NCBI GenBank assembly: GCA_019420345.1
Contig: JAHZHI010000025.1
Span: 1-15,990 of the forward strand
DNA: 15,990 nucleotides
DNA from: Peptococcaceae bacterium
Lineage (GTDB): Bacteria; Bacillota; Peptococcia; Peptococcales; Peptococcaceae
Direction: 5' to 3'
Shown in pieces: positions 6,239-13,186 of this stretch. The notes beneath the pieces are model-generated. The model searched no databases and was not told where the DNA came from. It saw only the letters and a list, made by a program, of their open reading frames with translations. The translations under genes and the position numbers were made by a program. Each line of letters opens with the position of its first letter. Position 1 is the stretch's first letter.

Positions 6239-7339
6239 TTACTGTACCCAGTTGCTATCAGTAATAATTTGGCTGCGGATACGTTCAAGTCCAAGTGTAA
6301 TCTGACTGACACGTGCCGGCCCGATGCCTTCAACGGCATCCAGTTCATCATTGCTTGCCAATAAAATGGACTGGAAATCGCCAAATGCTTCCACCATATT
6401 GTCAATAACAGAATTTGGCAAGCGTGGAATCTTATGCAGAATGCGATAGCCGCGGCATTCCAAAAAAACACGCTTGTCTTTATCATGAAACTCATTCAAA
6501 TTCAGCGAACGCGCAATCAAATCCAGATCCCAGAGCTGTTCACTATCAAAGCGGCCAAGGCGATGCAAATACTCTTCTAATAATTCTTTATCGCTCTTGT
6601 CAGGATCCCGCACCATATAGTCACGTATGGTCAGGCGCTCCTCCGTCTCAACGTTGCTGCTCAATTCTTCTGCCTGCATGCGAATCAACTGACTTTCATC
6701 ACCAAGTTCTGTGGAATACACGCGCAGCATCATCTCAACACGTTTGAAAAGTTCTGCACGCTGAATAACCGTTAGAACATCTGGCAATGTTACAACATTG
6801 TCAAATTCCTGCACACTCAAACGCAGCACAGCTTCTTCAAGAACATCTTTATATTTTTCCAATGTTCCGAGCGCTTGGTTTGCAGTATTTAACAATACGC
6901 TTACATCTTTTAGCACGTACTTGGAAGTGCCCTTGTACAGCGTAATGACCCGACGGCGCTGCGAAATACAAATCACCAACGCTCCTGTTTGGCGCGCTGT
7001 CTGTTCAGCCGTACGGTGACGAATCCCTGTTTCAGAGGATGGCACATCTGGATCAGGCATCAGATGAGTATTGGCGCTGATGATGCGTTTCACATCTGAT
7101 GAAATTAAAATAGCACCATCCATTTTCGCCAATTCATAAAGATGAGCTGGTGAGTAATCGGTATTAATTTCAAAACCGCCCTTGGTCAAAGGCTTAATTT
7201 TTGCCGGATCACCAATAACAATCAACCCACCCGTATTGGCGCGCAGCACATTGTCCAAACCTTCACGCAGTTCTGTGCCGGGGGCAGTTTTCTTGAGAAC
7301 ATCCATCAATGCATTGGTTTCATTTGAAATAAGCTGCAT
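6239..7339 (-). CDS. disA: Diadenylate cyclase DisA (c-di-AMP synthase, DNA integrity scanning)
   Basis: The enzyme makes c-di-AMP from two ATP and scans DNA for branched structures. Its 366 residues are organised as an N-terminal DAC domain with the catalytic DGA (74-76) and RHR (107-109) motifs, a central helical linker, and a C-terminal helix-hairpin-helix DNA-binding region (around DELDAVEGIGPARVSQ). The start ATG 7339 was chosen because GGAGG lies about 8 nt upstream and the family begins here. It starts 2 nt after radA; the RadA/Sms-DisA pairing is well known, and RadA can inhibit DisA in Bacillus. No frameshift or missing motif is seen. Confidence 0.97.
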   Translation of the reverse strand: MQLISNETNALMDVLKKTAPGTELREGLDNVLRANTGGLIVIGDPAKIKPLTKGGFEINTDYSPAHLYELAKMDGAILISSDVKRIISANTHLMPDPDVPSSETGIRHRTAEQTARQTGALVICISQRRRVITLYKGTSKYVLKDVSVLLNTANQALGTLEKYKDVLEEAVLRLSVQEFDNVVTLPDVLTVIQRAELFKRVEMMLRVYSTELGDESQLIRMQAEELSSNVETEERLTIRDYMVRDPDKSDKELLEEYLHRLGRFDSEQLWDLDLIARSLNLNEFHDKDKRVFLECRGYRILHKIPRLPNSVIDNMVEAFGDFQSILLASNDELDAVEGIGPARVSQITLGLERIRSQIITDSNWVQ

Positions 7340-7341
7340 AT

Positions 7342-8715
7342 CTACTCCCTCCAACATTCATTTATGACATCGTTGATAAACGATCGTTCAATGACTTCCA
7401 TCTGCGGAATCTTCAACGTCTTTTTCTGCTTTGGCACAATTGCTTTACGGAACCCCATCTGTGCCGCTTCGCGCAGTCGCCGCTCCAGCTGATTGACCTG
7501 ACGCAGTTCACCCGTCAAACCGACCTCGCCCAACAACAGCATATCGGGTGCGATACATTTATCCAAATAACTAGATGCGATGGCCATGGCCACCGCTAAA
7601 TCGCAGGCCGGATCATCCACGCGCAAGCCACCCACTACATTCAAATACACATCTTGGTCGCCCAGCCGCAAACCGGCACGCTTTTCCAATACAGCAATCA
7701 ACATCGACACGCGATCATATTTAATCCCTGTTGTCATGCAGCGCGACTGTCCATAGAAAGACTTCGTTGCCAATGCTTGAATTTCCACCAAAATAGGCCG
7801 CGAGCCTTCGAGAAGCGCTGTTACTACGGCGCCGCTCACCGCACTTGCACGCTCCGAGAGGAACACTCGAGAGGCATCACCCACTTCAACCAAGCCTTCA
7901 CCCGTCATATCAAACACACCGATCTCATTGATAGAACCGAAACGGTTTTTCAGCCCACGCAGCACACGATACTGAGATTGACGATCACCTTCAAAAAGCA
8001 GCACGGCATCCACCATATGCTCCAATACACGTGGTCCAGCTACTGTTCCATCCTTTGTTACATGGCCAATAAGCACTGTTGGAATACCAACGCCTTTTGC
8101 CCAACCCATGCAAACTGCTGTTACAGCACGCAGCTGTGAAACACTGCCTGGTGCCGACTGTACCGTCGGATCAAAAATGGTCTGCACAGAATCAATAATC
8201 AAAAGATCCCAATGCTGACCGCGGACAACAGCATCTAGCACTTCAACATTGTTTTCCGTCATCACATGAATCCGTGTACTCGACACGCCAAGTCGCTCAG
8301 CACGATTGCGAATCTGCCCTTTTGATTCTTCGCCGGAAACATAGAGCACCTGTCCGCTGCCTGCAATTTTATCCATCAGCTGCATAGTCAGCGTCGACTT
8401 GCCAATTCCCGGATCCCCACTTAACAGCACCAATTCGCCAGGTACCAAACCACCGCCAAGCACGCGATTCAATTCTCGAATACCCGTATCCACGCGATTA
8501 GCTGCTGTGATGTGAATGGCTGAAAGTGATTCTGGTTTACTGCTGCCGCCTGCCACAGGCTGCAAATGTGGACGGCCTGCTTTCTTTTCCTGCGGCTGAG
8601 CCACCACTTCTTCAACAAGGCTGTTCCATGTCCCGCAATCAGGACAACGCCCCATCCATTTAGGTGTTTGATAACCGCACTCCTGACAAACATACCTCGT
8701 TTTGGCCTTTACCAC
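7342..8715 (-). CDS. radA: DNA repair ATPase RadA/Sms
   Basis: RadA is a RecA-like helicase acting in recombination and branch migration. The 457 residues contain an N-terminal C4 zinc finger (C10, C13, C24, C27), Walker A GDPGIGKST (100-108), Walker B LLIIDS (171-176), the family-specific KNRFG motif (256-260), and a C-terminal Lon-protease-like domain without protease function. The start is GTG 8715 with AAAGGAGG about 7 nt upstream. It leads the radA-disA-yacL unit. I could not identify a convincing promoter; a TATAAA at 8733-8738 on the minus strand is the best -10 candidate but has a poor -35. clpC and its mcsAB neighbours, which often precede radA in Bacillota, are absent. Confidence 0.97.
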   Translation of the reverse strand: MVKAKTRYVCQECGYQTPKWMGRCPDCGTWNSLVEEVVAQPQEKKAGRPHLQPVAGGSSKPESLSAIHITAANRVDTGIRELNRVLGGGLVPGELVLLSGDPGIGKSTLTMQLMDKIAGSGQVLYVSGEESKGQIRNRAERLGVSSTRIHVMTENNVEVLDAVVRGQHWDLLIIDSVQTIFDPTVQSAPGSVSQLRAVTAVCMGWAKGVGIPTVLIGHVTKDGTVAGPRVLEHMVDAVLLFEGDRQSQYRVLRGLKNRFGSINEIGVFDMTGEGLVEVGDASRVFLSERASAVSGAVVTALLEGSRPILVEIQALATKSFYGQSRCMTTGIKYDRVSMLIAVLEKRAGLRLGDQDVYLNVVGGLRVDDPACDLAVAMAIASSYLDKCIAPDMLLLGEVGLTGELRQVNQLERRLREAAQMGFRKAIVPKQKKTLKIPQMEVIERSFINDVINECWRE

Positions 8716-8782
8716 GAGGCTTCCTCCTTTATTTTATACGATTCTACATCCAAGCAGAATTTATTTTAAAAACGCTATTTAC

Positions 8783-8811
8783 AAAAAATGCGACCTAAAA
8801 AGGGCGCATTT
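8783..8811 (-). terminator. Intrinsic terminator of the HTH gene
   Basis: A stem AAATGCG/CGCATTT (8805-8811 with 8786-8792), extended by CCT/AGG across a one-base mismatch, is followed on the minus strand by T residues. It separates the HTH gene from radA. Confidence 0.75.
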
Positions 8812-8825
8812 CAGTTTATCAAGAA

Positions 8826-9068
8826 TTATTTTTCGCTGTCTTCTTCAATATCTACAATCTTCAAAGTTTTCCCCAGTGGGCGCAACACCTTGAGGATGGT
8901 TGTCAGCTGAGGATCCGTCAACCCTCTTTCCATACGCGCGATGACTGGCTGTTTAACCCCGCATGCTGCCTCAATATTTTTCTGGGTCATCCCCATTTCT
9001 CTTCTCGTGCGAAGGATTTCATGCACCAGCTTCTGTTTTTTTTCAAAGATTTCATCGGACGCTTTCAT
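8826..9068 (-). CDS. Small XRE-family HTH transcriptional regulator, antitoxin-like
   Basis: This 80-residue protein has a short N-terminal helix and a helix-turn-helix of the Cro/C1 (XRE) type at about 27-62, including GMTQKNIEAACGVKQP and IARMERGLTDPQL, then a short acidic tail. Single-domain proteins of this kind beginning MKASDEIFEK are often HigA-like antitoxins paired with a RelE/HigB toxin. No toxin reading frame is visible on either side, so it is either an orphan regulator or the remnant of such a pair. The start ATG 9068 has AGGAAGGGAAG about 9 nt upstream. A 130-nt leader and a good promoter precede it, and a terminator follows, so it is monocistronic. The fold is clear; the regulatory target is unknown. 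Confidence 0.85.
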   Translation of the reverse strand: MKASDEIFEKKQKLVHEILRTRREMGMTQKNIEAACGVKQPVIARMERGLTDPQLTTILKVLRPLGKTLKIVDIEEDSEK

Positions 9069-9114
9069 CGATTTTCTAACTTCCCTTCCTAAAAATTTGT
9101 ACGTTGAGCAAATC

Positions 9115-9164
9115 GCTCTTTGAAAAGAGCCATGACTTCATATGCGTTTGTTCCCCCCAGAACA
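9115..9164 (-). other. Two hairpins in the leader of the HTH gene
   Basis: On the minus-strand transcript two stems can form: TGTTC/GAACA around a TGGGGG loop (9149-9164), and GCTCTT/AAGAGC around a TTCA loop (9115-9130). They lie between the promoter at 9206-9234 and the HTH start at 9068. They are not followed by a T-run, so they are not terminators. Function is unknown; autoregulation or a small RNA are possibilities. Confidence 0.4.
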
Positions 9165-9205
9165 CATGAAAACACTGAATGACATATTCTTATTTGCTTA
9201 TCAAT

Positions 9206-9234
9206 ATTATCCACGGTTATTGGGCAAACGTCAA
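9206..9234 (-). promoter_or_regulatory. sigma-A promoter of the HTH gene
   Basis: On the minus strand TTGACG (9229-9234) and GATAAT (9206-9211) are separated by 17 bp. The predicted transcript has about 130 nt of leader before the HTH start codon. Confidence 0.7.
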
Positions 9235-9385
9235 GAGTTCTGTATACGTATATTTTATATTTTTTCTAATTCTACAAGATATATCTGCAATACCCAACAT
9301 ATAAATGAATAATACCACTTCTTTACTAGATTTTGAAGTCTTTCATAACATCTTTAAAAGAATCTAAAAAATTCTAGAAATGTGC
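9235..9385. other. AT-rich divergent intergenic region, no gene seen
   Basis: The gap from the HTH start at 9068 to the first tRNA at 9430 is about 360 bp. It contains the leftward promoter and leader of the HTH gene, the rightward tRNA promoter at 9386-9414, and this very AT-rich stretch between the two promoters. I see no start codon with a ribosome binding site and no known RNA motif in it. Confidence 0.6.
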
Positions 9386-9414
9386 TTGCATTTTTTCCAA
9401 CACAATGCTAGTAT
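9386..9414 (+). promoter_or_regulatory. Promoter of the tRNA-Thr pair
   Basis: TTGCAT (9386-9391) and TAGTAT (9409-9414) are separated by 17 bp, ending about 15 bp before the first tRNA-Thr. Confidence 0.7.
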
Positions 9415-9429
9415 ATAGGAGATGCATTT

Positions 9430-9502
9430 GCCGATATAGCTCAATTGGTAGAGCAGCTGATTTGTAATCAGCAGGTTGCGGGTTCGAGTCCCATTGTCGG
9501 CT
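9430..9502 (+). tRNA. tRNA-Thr (TGT)
   Basis: The acceptor GCCGATA/TGTCGGC (one T-G pair), anticodon stem GCTGA/TCAGC and loop TTTGTAA give anticodon TGT. The discriminator is T and CCA is not encoded. Confidence 0.95.
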
Positions 9503-9509
9503 TCCTCTT

Positions 9510-9582
9510 GCTGATGTGGCTCAGTTGGTAGAGCAGCTGATTCGTAATCAGCAGGTCACCGGTTCAAGTCCGGTCATCAGCT
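9510..9582 (+). tRNA. tRNA-Thr (CGT)
   Basis: The acceptor GCTGATG/CATCAGC, anticodon stem GCTGA/TCAGC and loop TTCGTAA give anticodon CGT. The anticodon arm differs from the preceding Thr tRNA by a single base (wobble position), which suggests local duplication. It lies 7 nt after that gene and shares its promoter. Confidence 0.95.
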
Positions 9583-9584
9583 TC

Positions 9585-9617
9585 ACACCAGAAGGTAGCG
9601 CCTTCTGGTGTTTTTTT
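9585..9617 (+). terminator. Intrinsic terminator of the tRNA-Thr pair
   Basis: A perfect 11-bp stem (9585-9595 with 9601-9611) has a 5-nt loop and is followed by T residues to 9617. Confidence 0.92.
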
Positions 9618-9644
9618 ATTGCCAATTTCTTATTTCTTGCGCTA

Positions 9645-9653
9645 TGCTATAAA
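9645..9653 (+). promoter_or_regulatory. Extended -10 promoter of the nitroreductase gene
   Basis: TGCTATAAA at 9645-9653 is an extended -10 element lying about 20 bp before the start codon. No good -35 is evident. Confidence 0.5.
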
Positions 9654-9674
9654 AAAACGAAAGGATTGATCGCC

Positions 9675-10421
9675 ATGAACGAAACTCTGAAACATCAACT
9701 GAACCATCGCAGCATTCGCAAATTCAAAGACACACCGCTTACTGCCGACCAGCTTGACGCCATTCTCGATGCAGCCAGCCACACGCCAACCTACACCTTC
9801 CTGCAGGCGGCCAGCATCATTCATATTACCGACAAAGACAAACAGCAAGCACTTGCCACGATTTGCAAACAGGACTATGTTGCCGAAGCAGCGGCTTTAT
9901 TCGTCGTCGTTGCTGATATGAACCGCAATGTCCGCATCGCAGAAGCGCAGAACGTGCCTGCCGACGGTATGGGCCGCACCGAACGCTTCTTCCCTACTTT
10001 CTACGACGCTACATTGATGACGATGAACATGGTGACCGCCGCAGAAAGTATGGACCTCGGCTGTGTCATTCTTGGCAGCATCAACAACGATATGCAGGCT
10101 GTCATTGACTTGCTCGAACTGCCAGCATACACCTTCCCTTGTCTTTGCCTTGCCATCGGCGTTCCTGACCAGGAGCCAGCACTAAAGCCACGCCTGCCTC
10201 GTAAATTCGTTGTCATGGAAAACCGCTATGAACCAATCAGCGAACCACTGACCGCCCTTGCTGGTTATGATGCTGTCGTGCATCAATACTACGATCTGCG
10301 CGACACTAAAAAACCCGTGGACACTTTCACCGCCCAAATGGCGACACGTATGGCTGCTGTGCCTGACGCATCCCCAAGCCTGCTTGAAACCTTGCAAAAG
10401 CAAGGATTTCTCAAAGAATAA
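9675..10421 (+). CDS. NfsA/NfrA-type FMN-dependent NADPH oxidoreductase (nitroreductase family)
   Basis: This 248-residue cytosolic flavoenzyme would reduce flavins, nitroaromatics or quinones with NADPH. Visible features are the N-terminal FMN-phosphate motif HRSIRKF (11-17), a central dimer region, and the NfsA-subfamily tail with FPCLCLAIGVPDQEP and KPRLPRKFVV. The start ATG 9675 has AAAGGA about 9 nt upstream; the open frame continues backward through the tRNA gene, which is coincidental. It stands alone, bounded by the tRNA terminator and its own strong terminator. Subfamily assignment is firm, but the physiological substrate cannot be read from sequence. Confidence 0.9.
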   Translation: MNETLKHQLNHRSIRKFKDTPLTADQLDAILDAASHTPTYTFLQAASIIHITDKDKQQALATICKQDYVAEAAALFVVVADMNRNVRIAEAQNVPADGMGRTERFFPTFYDATLMTMNMVTAAESMDLGCVILGSINNDMQAVIDLLELPAYTFPCLCLAIGVPDQEPALKPRLPRKFVVMENRYEPISEPLTALAGYDAVVHQYYDLRDTKKPVDTFTAQMATRMAAVPDASPSLLETLQKQGFLKE

Positions 10422-10453
10422 CCATCCAAATTGCGCCTCAGCGTCCGCATAAA

Positions 10454-10498
10454 AATAACGGATATTCGATCATTTCACCGAATATCCGTTATTTTTTT
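10454..10498 (+). terminator. Intrinsic terminator of the nitroreductase gene
   Basis: A perfect 15-bp stem (10454-10468 with 10479-10493) and T residues to 10498 form a strong terminator. A run of A at its 5' side could let it work on the opposite strand too. Confidence 0.9.
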
Positions 10499-10519
10499 AT
10501 GCTCTTTATAAAACAATCG

Positions 10520-10548
10520 ATGACATGCCCAACAAATTTCATCATAAT
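10520..10548 (+). promoter_or_regulatory. Putative promoter of the ECF sigma operon
   Basis: ATGACA (10520-10525) and CATAAT (10543-10548), each one base off consensus, are 17 bp apart. The -10 overlaps a palindrome ATCATA-A-TATGAT (10541-10553) that could bind a regulator. The leader to the sigma start codon is about 70 nt. Confidence 0.5.
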
Positions 10549-10626
10549 ATGATCAAAAGATCCGTGGGTTTTCCTATTTTCTCGGGTATTATTGAATAGA
10601 AGAAACCATCGAGGGGAGGCGATGAC

Positions 10627-11169
10627 ATGAAAGAGCAGGACATTATTGCATTGCTCCGGAAAAAAAGCGAAGATGGCCTGACGGCTCTATCCACGCACTA
10701 CGAACCACTAATGCGCTATATTATCGCACCAATCCTTCACAATCCACAAGATCAGGAAGACTGTCTCGCAGAAGTAACCATGCGTGTTTGGAACAATATT
10801 GATCAGTACAACCCTCAAAAAGGCAGTTGGAAAGCCTGGCTCACAGCCATCACCAGAAACACGGCATTAAACCACGTTCGTGCGCTTGCGCGCCACAACA
10901 GCACAGGAGATCTTCCTGAAAATCTCCCGTCATCAGAACCAACACCAGAGGAAAAAATTTTGCTGCAGGAGCAGCAAAAAGCCTTGGAGACAGCATTGAA
11001 CCGGCTTTCCTCCCGCGATCGTCTCTTGTTTTATAGAAAATACTATTACTTGCAGTCGACCGCTCAAATCGCCGCCGAATTAGGGATTACAGAACGCGCC
11101 GTCGAAGGCCGGCTTTACCGTTTAAGAAAAACTTTACAAAAGCTGTTGGGAGGTGACCATGATGACTGA
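10627..11169 (+). CDS. ECF-type RNA polymerase sigma factor
   Basis: This 180-residue protein has the two-domain architecture of group 4 (ECF) sigma factors. Region 2 is at about 20-90, with DQEDCLAEVTMRVWNNI and GSWKAWLTAITRNTALNHVR matching the -10-binding helices. Region 4 is at about 115-172, with RLSSRDRLLFYRKYY and an HTH (TAQIAAELGITERAVEGRL) that would bind the -35. The start ATG 10627 has GAGGGGAGG about 7 nt upstream. Its 3' end overlaps the next gene, a polytopic membrane protein, by about 11 nt, the usual arrangement of an ECF sigma with its anti-sigma factor. The ECF group and the regulon cannot be named from sequence alone. Confidence 0.92.
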   Translation: MKEQDIIALLRKKSEDGLTALSTHYEPLMRYIIAPILHNPQDQEDCLAEVTMRVWNNIDQYNPQKGSWKAWLTAITRNTALNHVRALARHNSTGDLPENLPSSEPTPEEKILLQEQQKALETALNRLSSRDRLLFYRKYYYLQSTAQIAAELGITERAVEGRLYRLRKTLQKLLGGDHDD

Positions 11170-12670
11170 TTCTCGACACACCTTCGAAAACGAACAGGAT
11201 TTTGACACCATGCTGCAGCGCAGCCTAGCTGATCTTCCCCCAGAAGATATCGTCGCGCAAACAGTTCCTGGAAAAACAGCGTTAAACCGTATCCTTCTCG
11301 GGTATTTTCTTTATACTGTTACCATCGGTTTTATAGGGCTTGATTATATTCTCCCTGCCATTGGTCAAATCCTGGTGCTGCTTGGTTTTCGTGCCTTGCA
11401 GCATGAAAATCGCTGGTTTGGCTTCTGCTACATTCTTGAAGTGTTCCATGCGATCTATTTATTTACCAAACTGATTTTAAACACCACCATCATTGAAATG
11501 CCACCATTTTCAGACACGTTCACGCTAGTCGCGCTATTCCTTAATGCCCTCTTTATAGCGCTTTCTCTGTTTTGCTTCTGGCGCGGGCTCCGAAACATTC
11601 AAAAGAAAATGGGTCTTCGTTCAAAAGCGCTTGGTGTATTGGCACTGCTGGCATGGAGTCTAGTACCTAATGCCATGGTCTTTCTGCAACTCAAAAGTAA
11701 CTTCTATTTCAACTCTTGGCGGATTCTTGTTGTTTTGATTTTCATTTTTATCCTCATTCTCTGGATCGTTTCCCGCACCTTTAAAGCGCTGGACAATCTT
11801 GGCTACGTTCTTCAGCCAGCACCAGTGCAGATTTCAAACCGATCCTTCACCTTGATCCTTGTTGCCCTTCTTCTCGTTGGCAGCACCTGCGGCTATCTCT
11901 TCTTTAACAGTTATTCCATGGAATGGAGCACAAAAGAGAATACACTCACACCAAACATTGAAGAAACAAAGCATCATCTGATCGACCTTGGTTTCCCAGA
12001 ATACATCTTGAACGATCTATCCCCCGAAGATATTGCAGCGTGCGAAGGCGCCACGCAGGTCGTCATAAACACCAATGAGAACTCTGACGATTACAGTACA
12101 TCTGCTTACGATGAACACAGCATTGACATGAGCAACATTGCCGTTTTGATACCTGACGAACAGCCACGCCTGGTCCTTTTCCATTATTTCCACTGGCTCA
12201 CCAATCCAGGTTTCAGAGGAACTGATGCCATTCGCTTAAATCCTGCCTATGAGAACGAATATAGGACATGGCTTCTCACCAATGACATACATGGCCGGGT
12301 TTTCTACAACACAAACAATCAACAATTATCGGCACCTTATCATTCTATCGAAACCCGTACAGTGGTTCATCCGATCTTTTCAAGCCTTCCATCACAAAAC
12401 ATCGTCTTTGCTACCTTCTCCTTCCCGGATCAAGGTAACAATCATCGCGGCTATCTCACTTATTCAGTGACATCTCCCGAAAGTACACAATTCTTTTCCA
12501 GTCTGCCAACGTACATTCATCAGGAAACTCTTCTCCAGTATCCTGTCATGACCGCCGAATCTTACAGCATCAATCGCGATCACTATTCAATGTCAACGCC
12601 ATTTTCACACATTCAGCCTCGATCGCTAATGGGCGAGATCACCAACAATAACATCACATTGCTTGAATGA
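11159..12670 (+). CDS. Seven-helix membrane protein, probable anti-sigma factor of the ECF sigma
   Basis: The 503-residue protein has a cytosolic N-terminus of about 42 residues with an acidic stretch and DLPPEDIVA. About seven hydrophobic helices follow (roughly 44-60, 63-78, 89-106, 121-141, 156-177, 187-205, 231-250), then a large C-terminal domain of about 250 residues that should lie outside the membrane. No zinc-binding HxxxCxxC motif and no recognised sensor domain is visible. The N-terminal stretch through the first helices resembles multi-spanning proteins found next to ECF sigma genes in clostridia. The start is ATG 11159 or 11162; GGGAGG at 11148-11153 fits both, and the gene overlaps the sigma stop. 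A terminator follows 40 nt downstream. The anti-sigma role is inferred from context. Confidence 0.75.
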   Translation: MMTDSRHTFENEQDFDTMLQRSLADLPPEDIVAQTVPGKTALNRILLGYFLYTVTIGFIGLDYILPAIGQILVLLGFRALQHENRWFGFCYILEVFHAIYLFTKLILNTTIIEMPPFSDTFTLVALFLNALFIALSLFCFWRGLRNIQKKMGLRSKALGVLALLAWSLVPNAMVFLQLKSNFYFNSWRILVVLIFIFILILWIVSRTFKALDNLGYVLQPAPVQISNRSFTLILVALLLVGSTCGYLFFNSYSMEWSTKENTLTPNIEETKHHLIDLGFPEYILNDLSPEDIAACEGATQVVINTNENSDDYSTSAYDEHSIDMSNIAVLIPDEQPRLVLFHYFHWLTNPGFRGTDAIRLNPAYENEYRTWLLTNDIHGRVFYNTNNQQLSAPYHSIETRTVVHPIFSSLPSQNIVFATFSFPDQGNNHRGYLTYSVTSPESTQFFSSLPTYIHQETLLQYPVMTAESYSINRDHYSMSTPFSHIQPRSLMGEITNNNITLLE

Positions 12671-12710
12671 TGCGCTTTGTGAAAATCTCTCCTTTTCCCC
12701 ATATTTTACA

Positions 12711-12736
12711 GACCCTCGCAACGAGGGTCTTTTTTT
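12711..12736 (+). terminator. Intrinsic terminator of the ECF sigma operon
   Basis: A perfect 8-bp GC-rich stem (12711-12718 with 12722-12729) with loop CAA is followed by seven T residues. Its T-run adjoins the left arm of the GntR operator. Confidence 0.92.
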
Positions 12737-12791
12737 ATAAACAGTATATAACACTTGACAACAGTTTCCTGCTGTTATATACTGTTTATAA
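12735..12791 (+). repeat. Perfect 18-bp inverted repeat, putative GntR operator
   Basis: Left arm 12735-12752 and right arm 12774-12791 are exact reverse complements (core AACAGTATATAAC / GTTATATACTGTT), separated by 21 bp. The left arm ends just before the -35 and the right arm covers the -10. A smaller dyad AACAG/CTGTT (12760-12764 with 12772-12776) repeats the outer ends of the arms. It precedes a YtrA-type repressor gene, so autoregulation is the natural reading. Confidence 0.8.
12755..12783 (+). promoter_or_regulatory. sigma-A promoter of the GntR-ABC operon
   Basis: A perfect TTGACA (12755-12760) and TATACT (12778-12783) are separated by 17 bp. It lies within the 18-bp inverted repeat, so occupancy of that repeat would block RNA polymerase. 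Confidence 0.9.
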
Positions 12792-12808
12792 CGAGAGGAG
12801 GAATTCCA

Positions 12809-13186
12809 TTGAAGATCATCATCAATCACTCTCTCATGGTACCAATCTATGAACAAATCGTTGACCAAGTAAAAAAGCTGATTCGCGATGGCGAACTCGT
12901 TGAAAATGACGCCTTGCCTTCGGTGCGCAGTTTATCAAAAGAGCTCAAAATCAGCGCACTTACCGTAAAGAAAGCCTACGATGCCTTGGAAGCAGAAGGC
13001 TTTACCCACACCATCCACGGCAAAGGCACTTATGTAACAGCCACCAACAGCGAACTGTTATTAGAAGAACAACGCAAGGAAGTAGAAGCAGCCCTGGAAC
13101 AAGCCATCTTGAAAGGGCGGCGCCTTGGCATCAGCGACGATGATATGCGCGACCTATTCGACATCCTATTGGAGGGATCAAAATGA
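12809..13186 (+). CDS. GntR-family repressor, YtrA subfamily
   Basis: This 125-residue protein has the short YtrA layout: a winged HTH at about 11-76 (VPIYEQIVDQVKKLI, LPSVRSL at 36-42, ISALTVKKAYDALEAEGF, and the wing GKGTYV at 71-76), then a helical dimerization tail of about 45 residues and no large ligand-binding domain. The start is TTG 12809, with GGAGG 7 nt upstream; no ATG fits, and in-frame codons further upstream lie in the promoter. It overlaps the ABC ATPase start as ATGA. YtrA-type regulators usually repress their own ABC transporter operon and are relieved by cell-wall-active compounds; that inducer class is only inferred here. Confidence 0.92.
   Translation: MKIIINHSLMVPIYEQIVDQVKKLIRDGELVENDALPSVRSLSKELKISALTVKKAYDALEAEGFTHTIHGKGTYVTATNSELLLEEQRKEVEAALEQAILKGRRLGISDDDMRDLFDILLEGSK

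Noticed and set aside
9203..9216. TTATCCACG resembling a DnaA box, possible origin
   Set aside because: A single imperfect box without a cluster, dnaA or dnaN nearby; it overlaps the HTH promoter.
9076..9246. Minus-strand frame without ATG that reads through the HTH promoter (ending ...FAQRTNF) as a possible toxin remnant
   Set aside because: It has no plausible start with a ribosome binding site, overlaps the promoter, and I could not match it to a RelE/HigB toxin. A second frame in the same stretch is equally open, so openness is weak evidence. Kept only as part of the leader finding.
10563..10592. ECF-type autoregulated promoter (GTGGGT and TCGGGT blocks before TATTAT) upstream of the sigma gene
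   Set aside because: The blocks do not match known ECF promoter elements such as GAAC and CGT; the sigma-A-like pair upstream is better supported.
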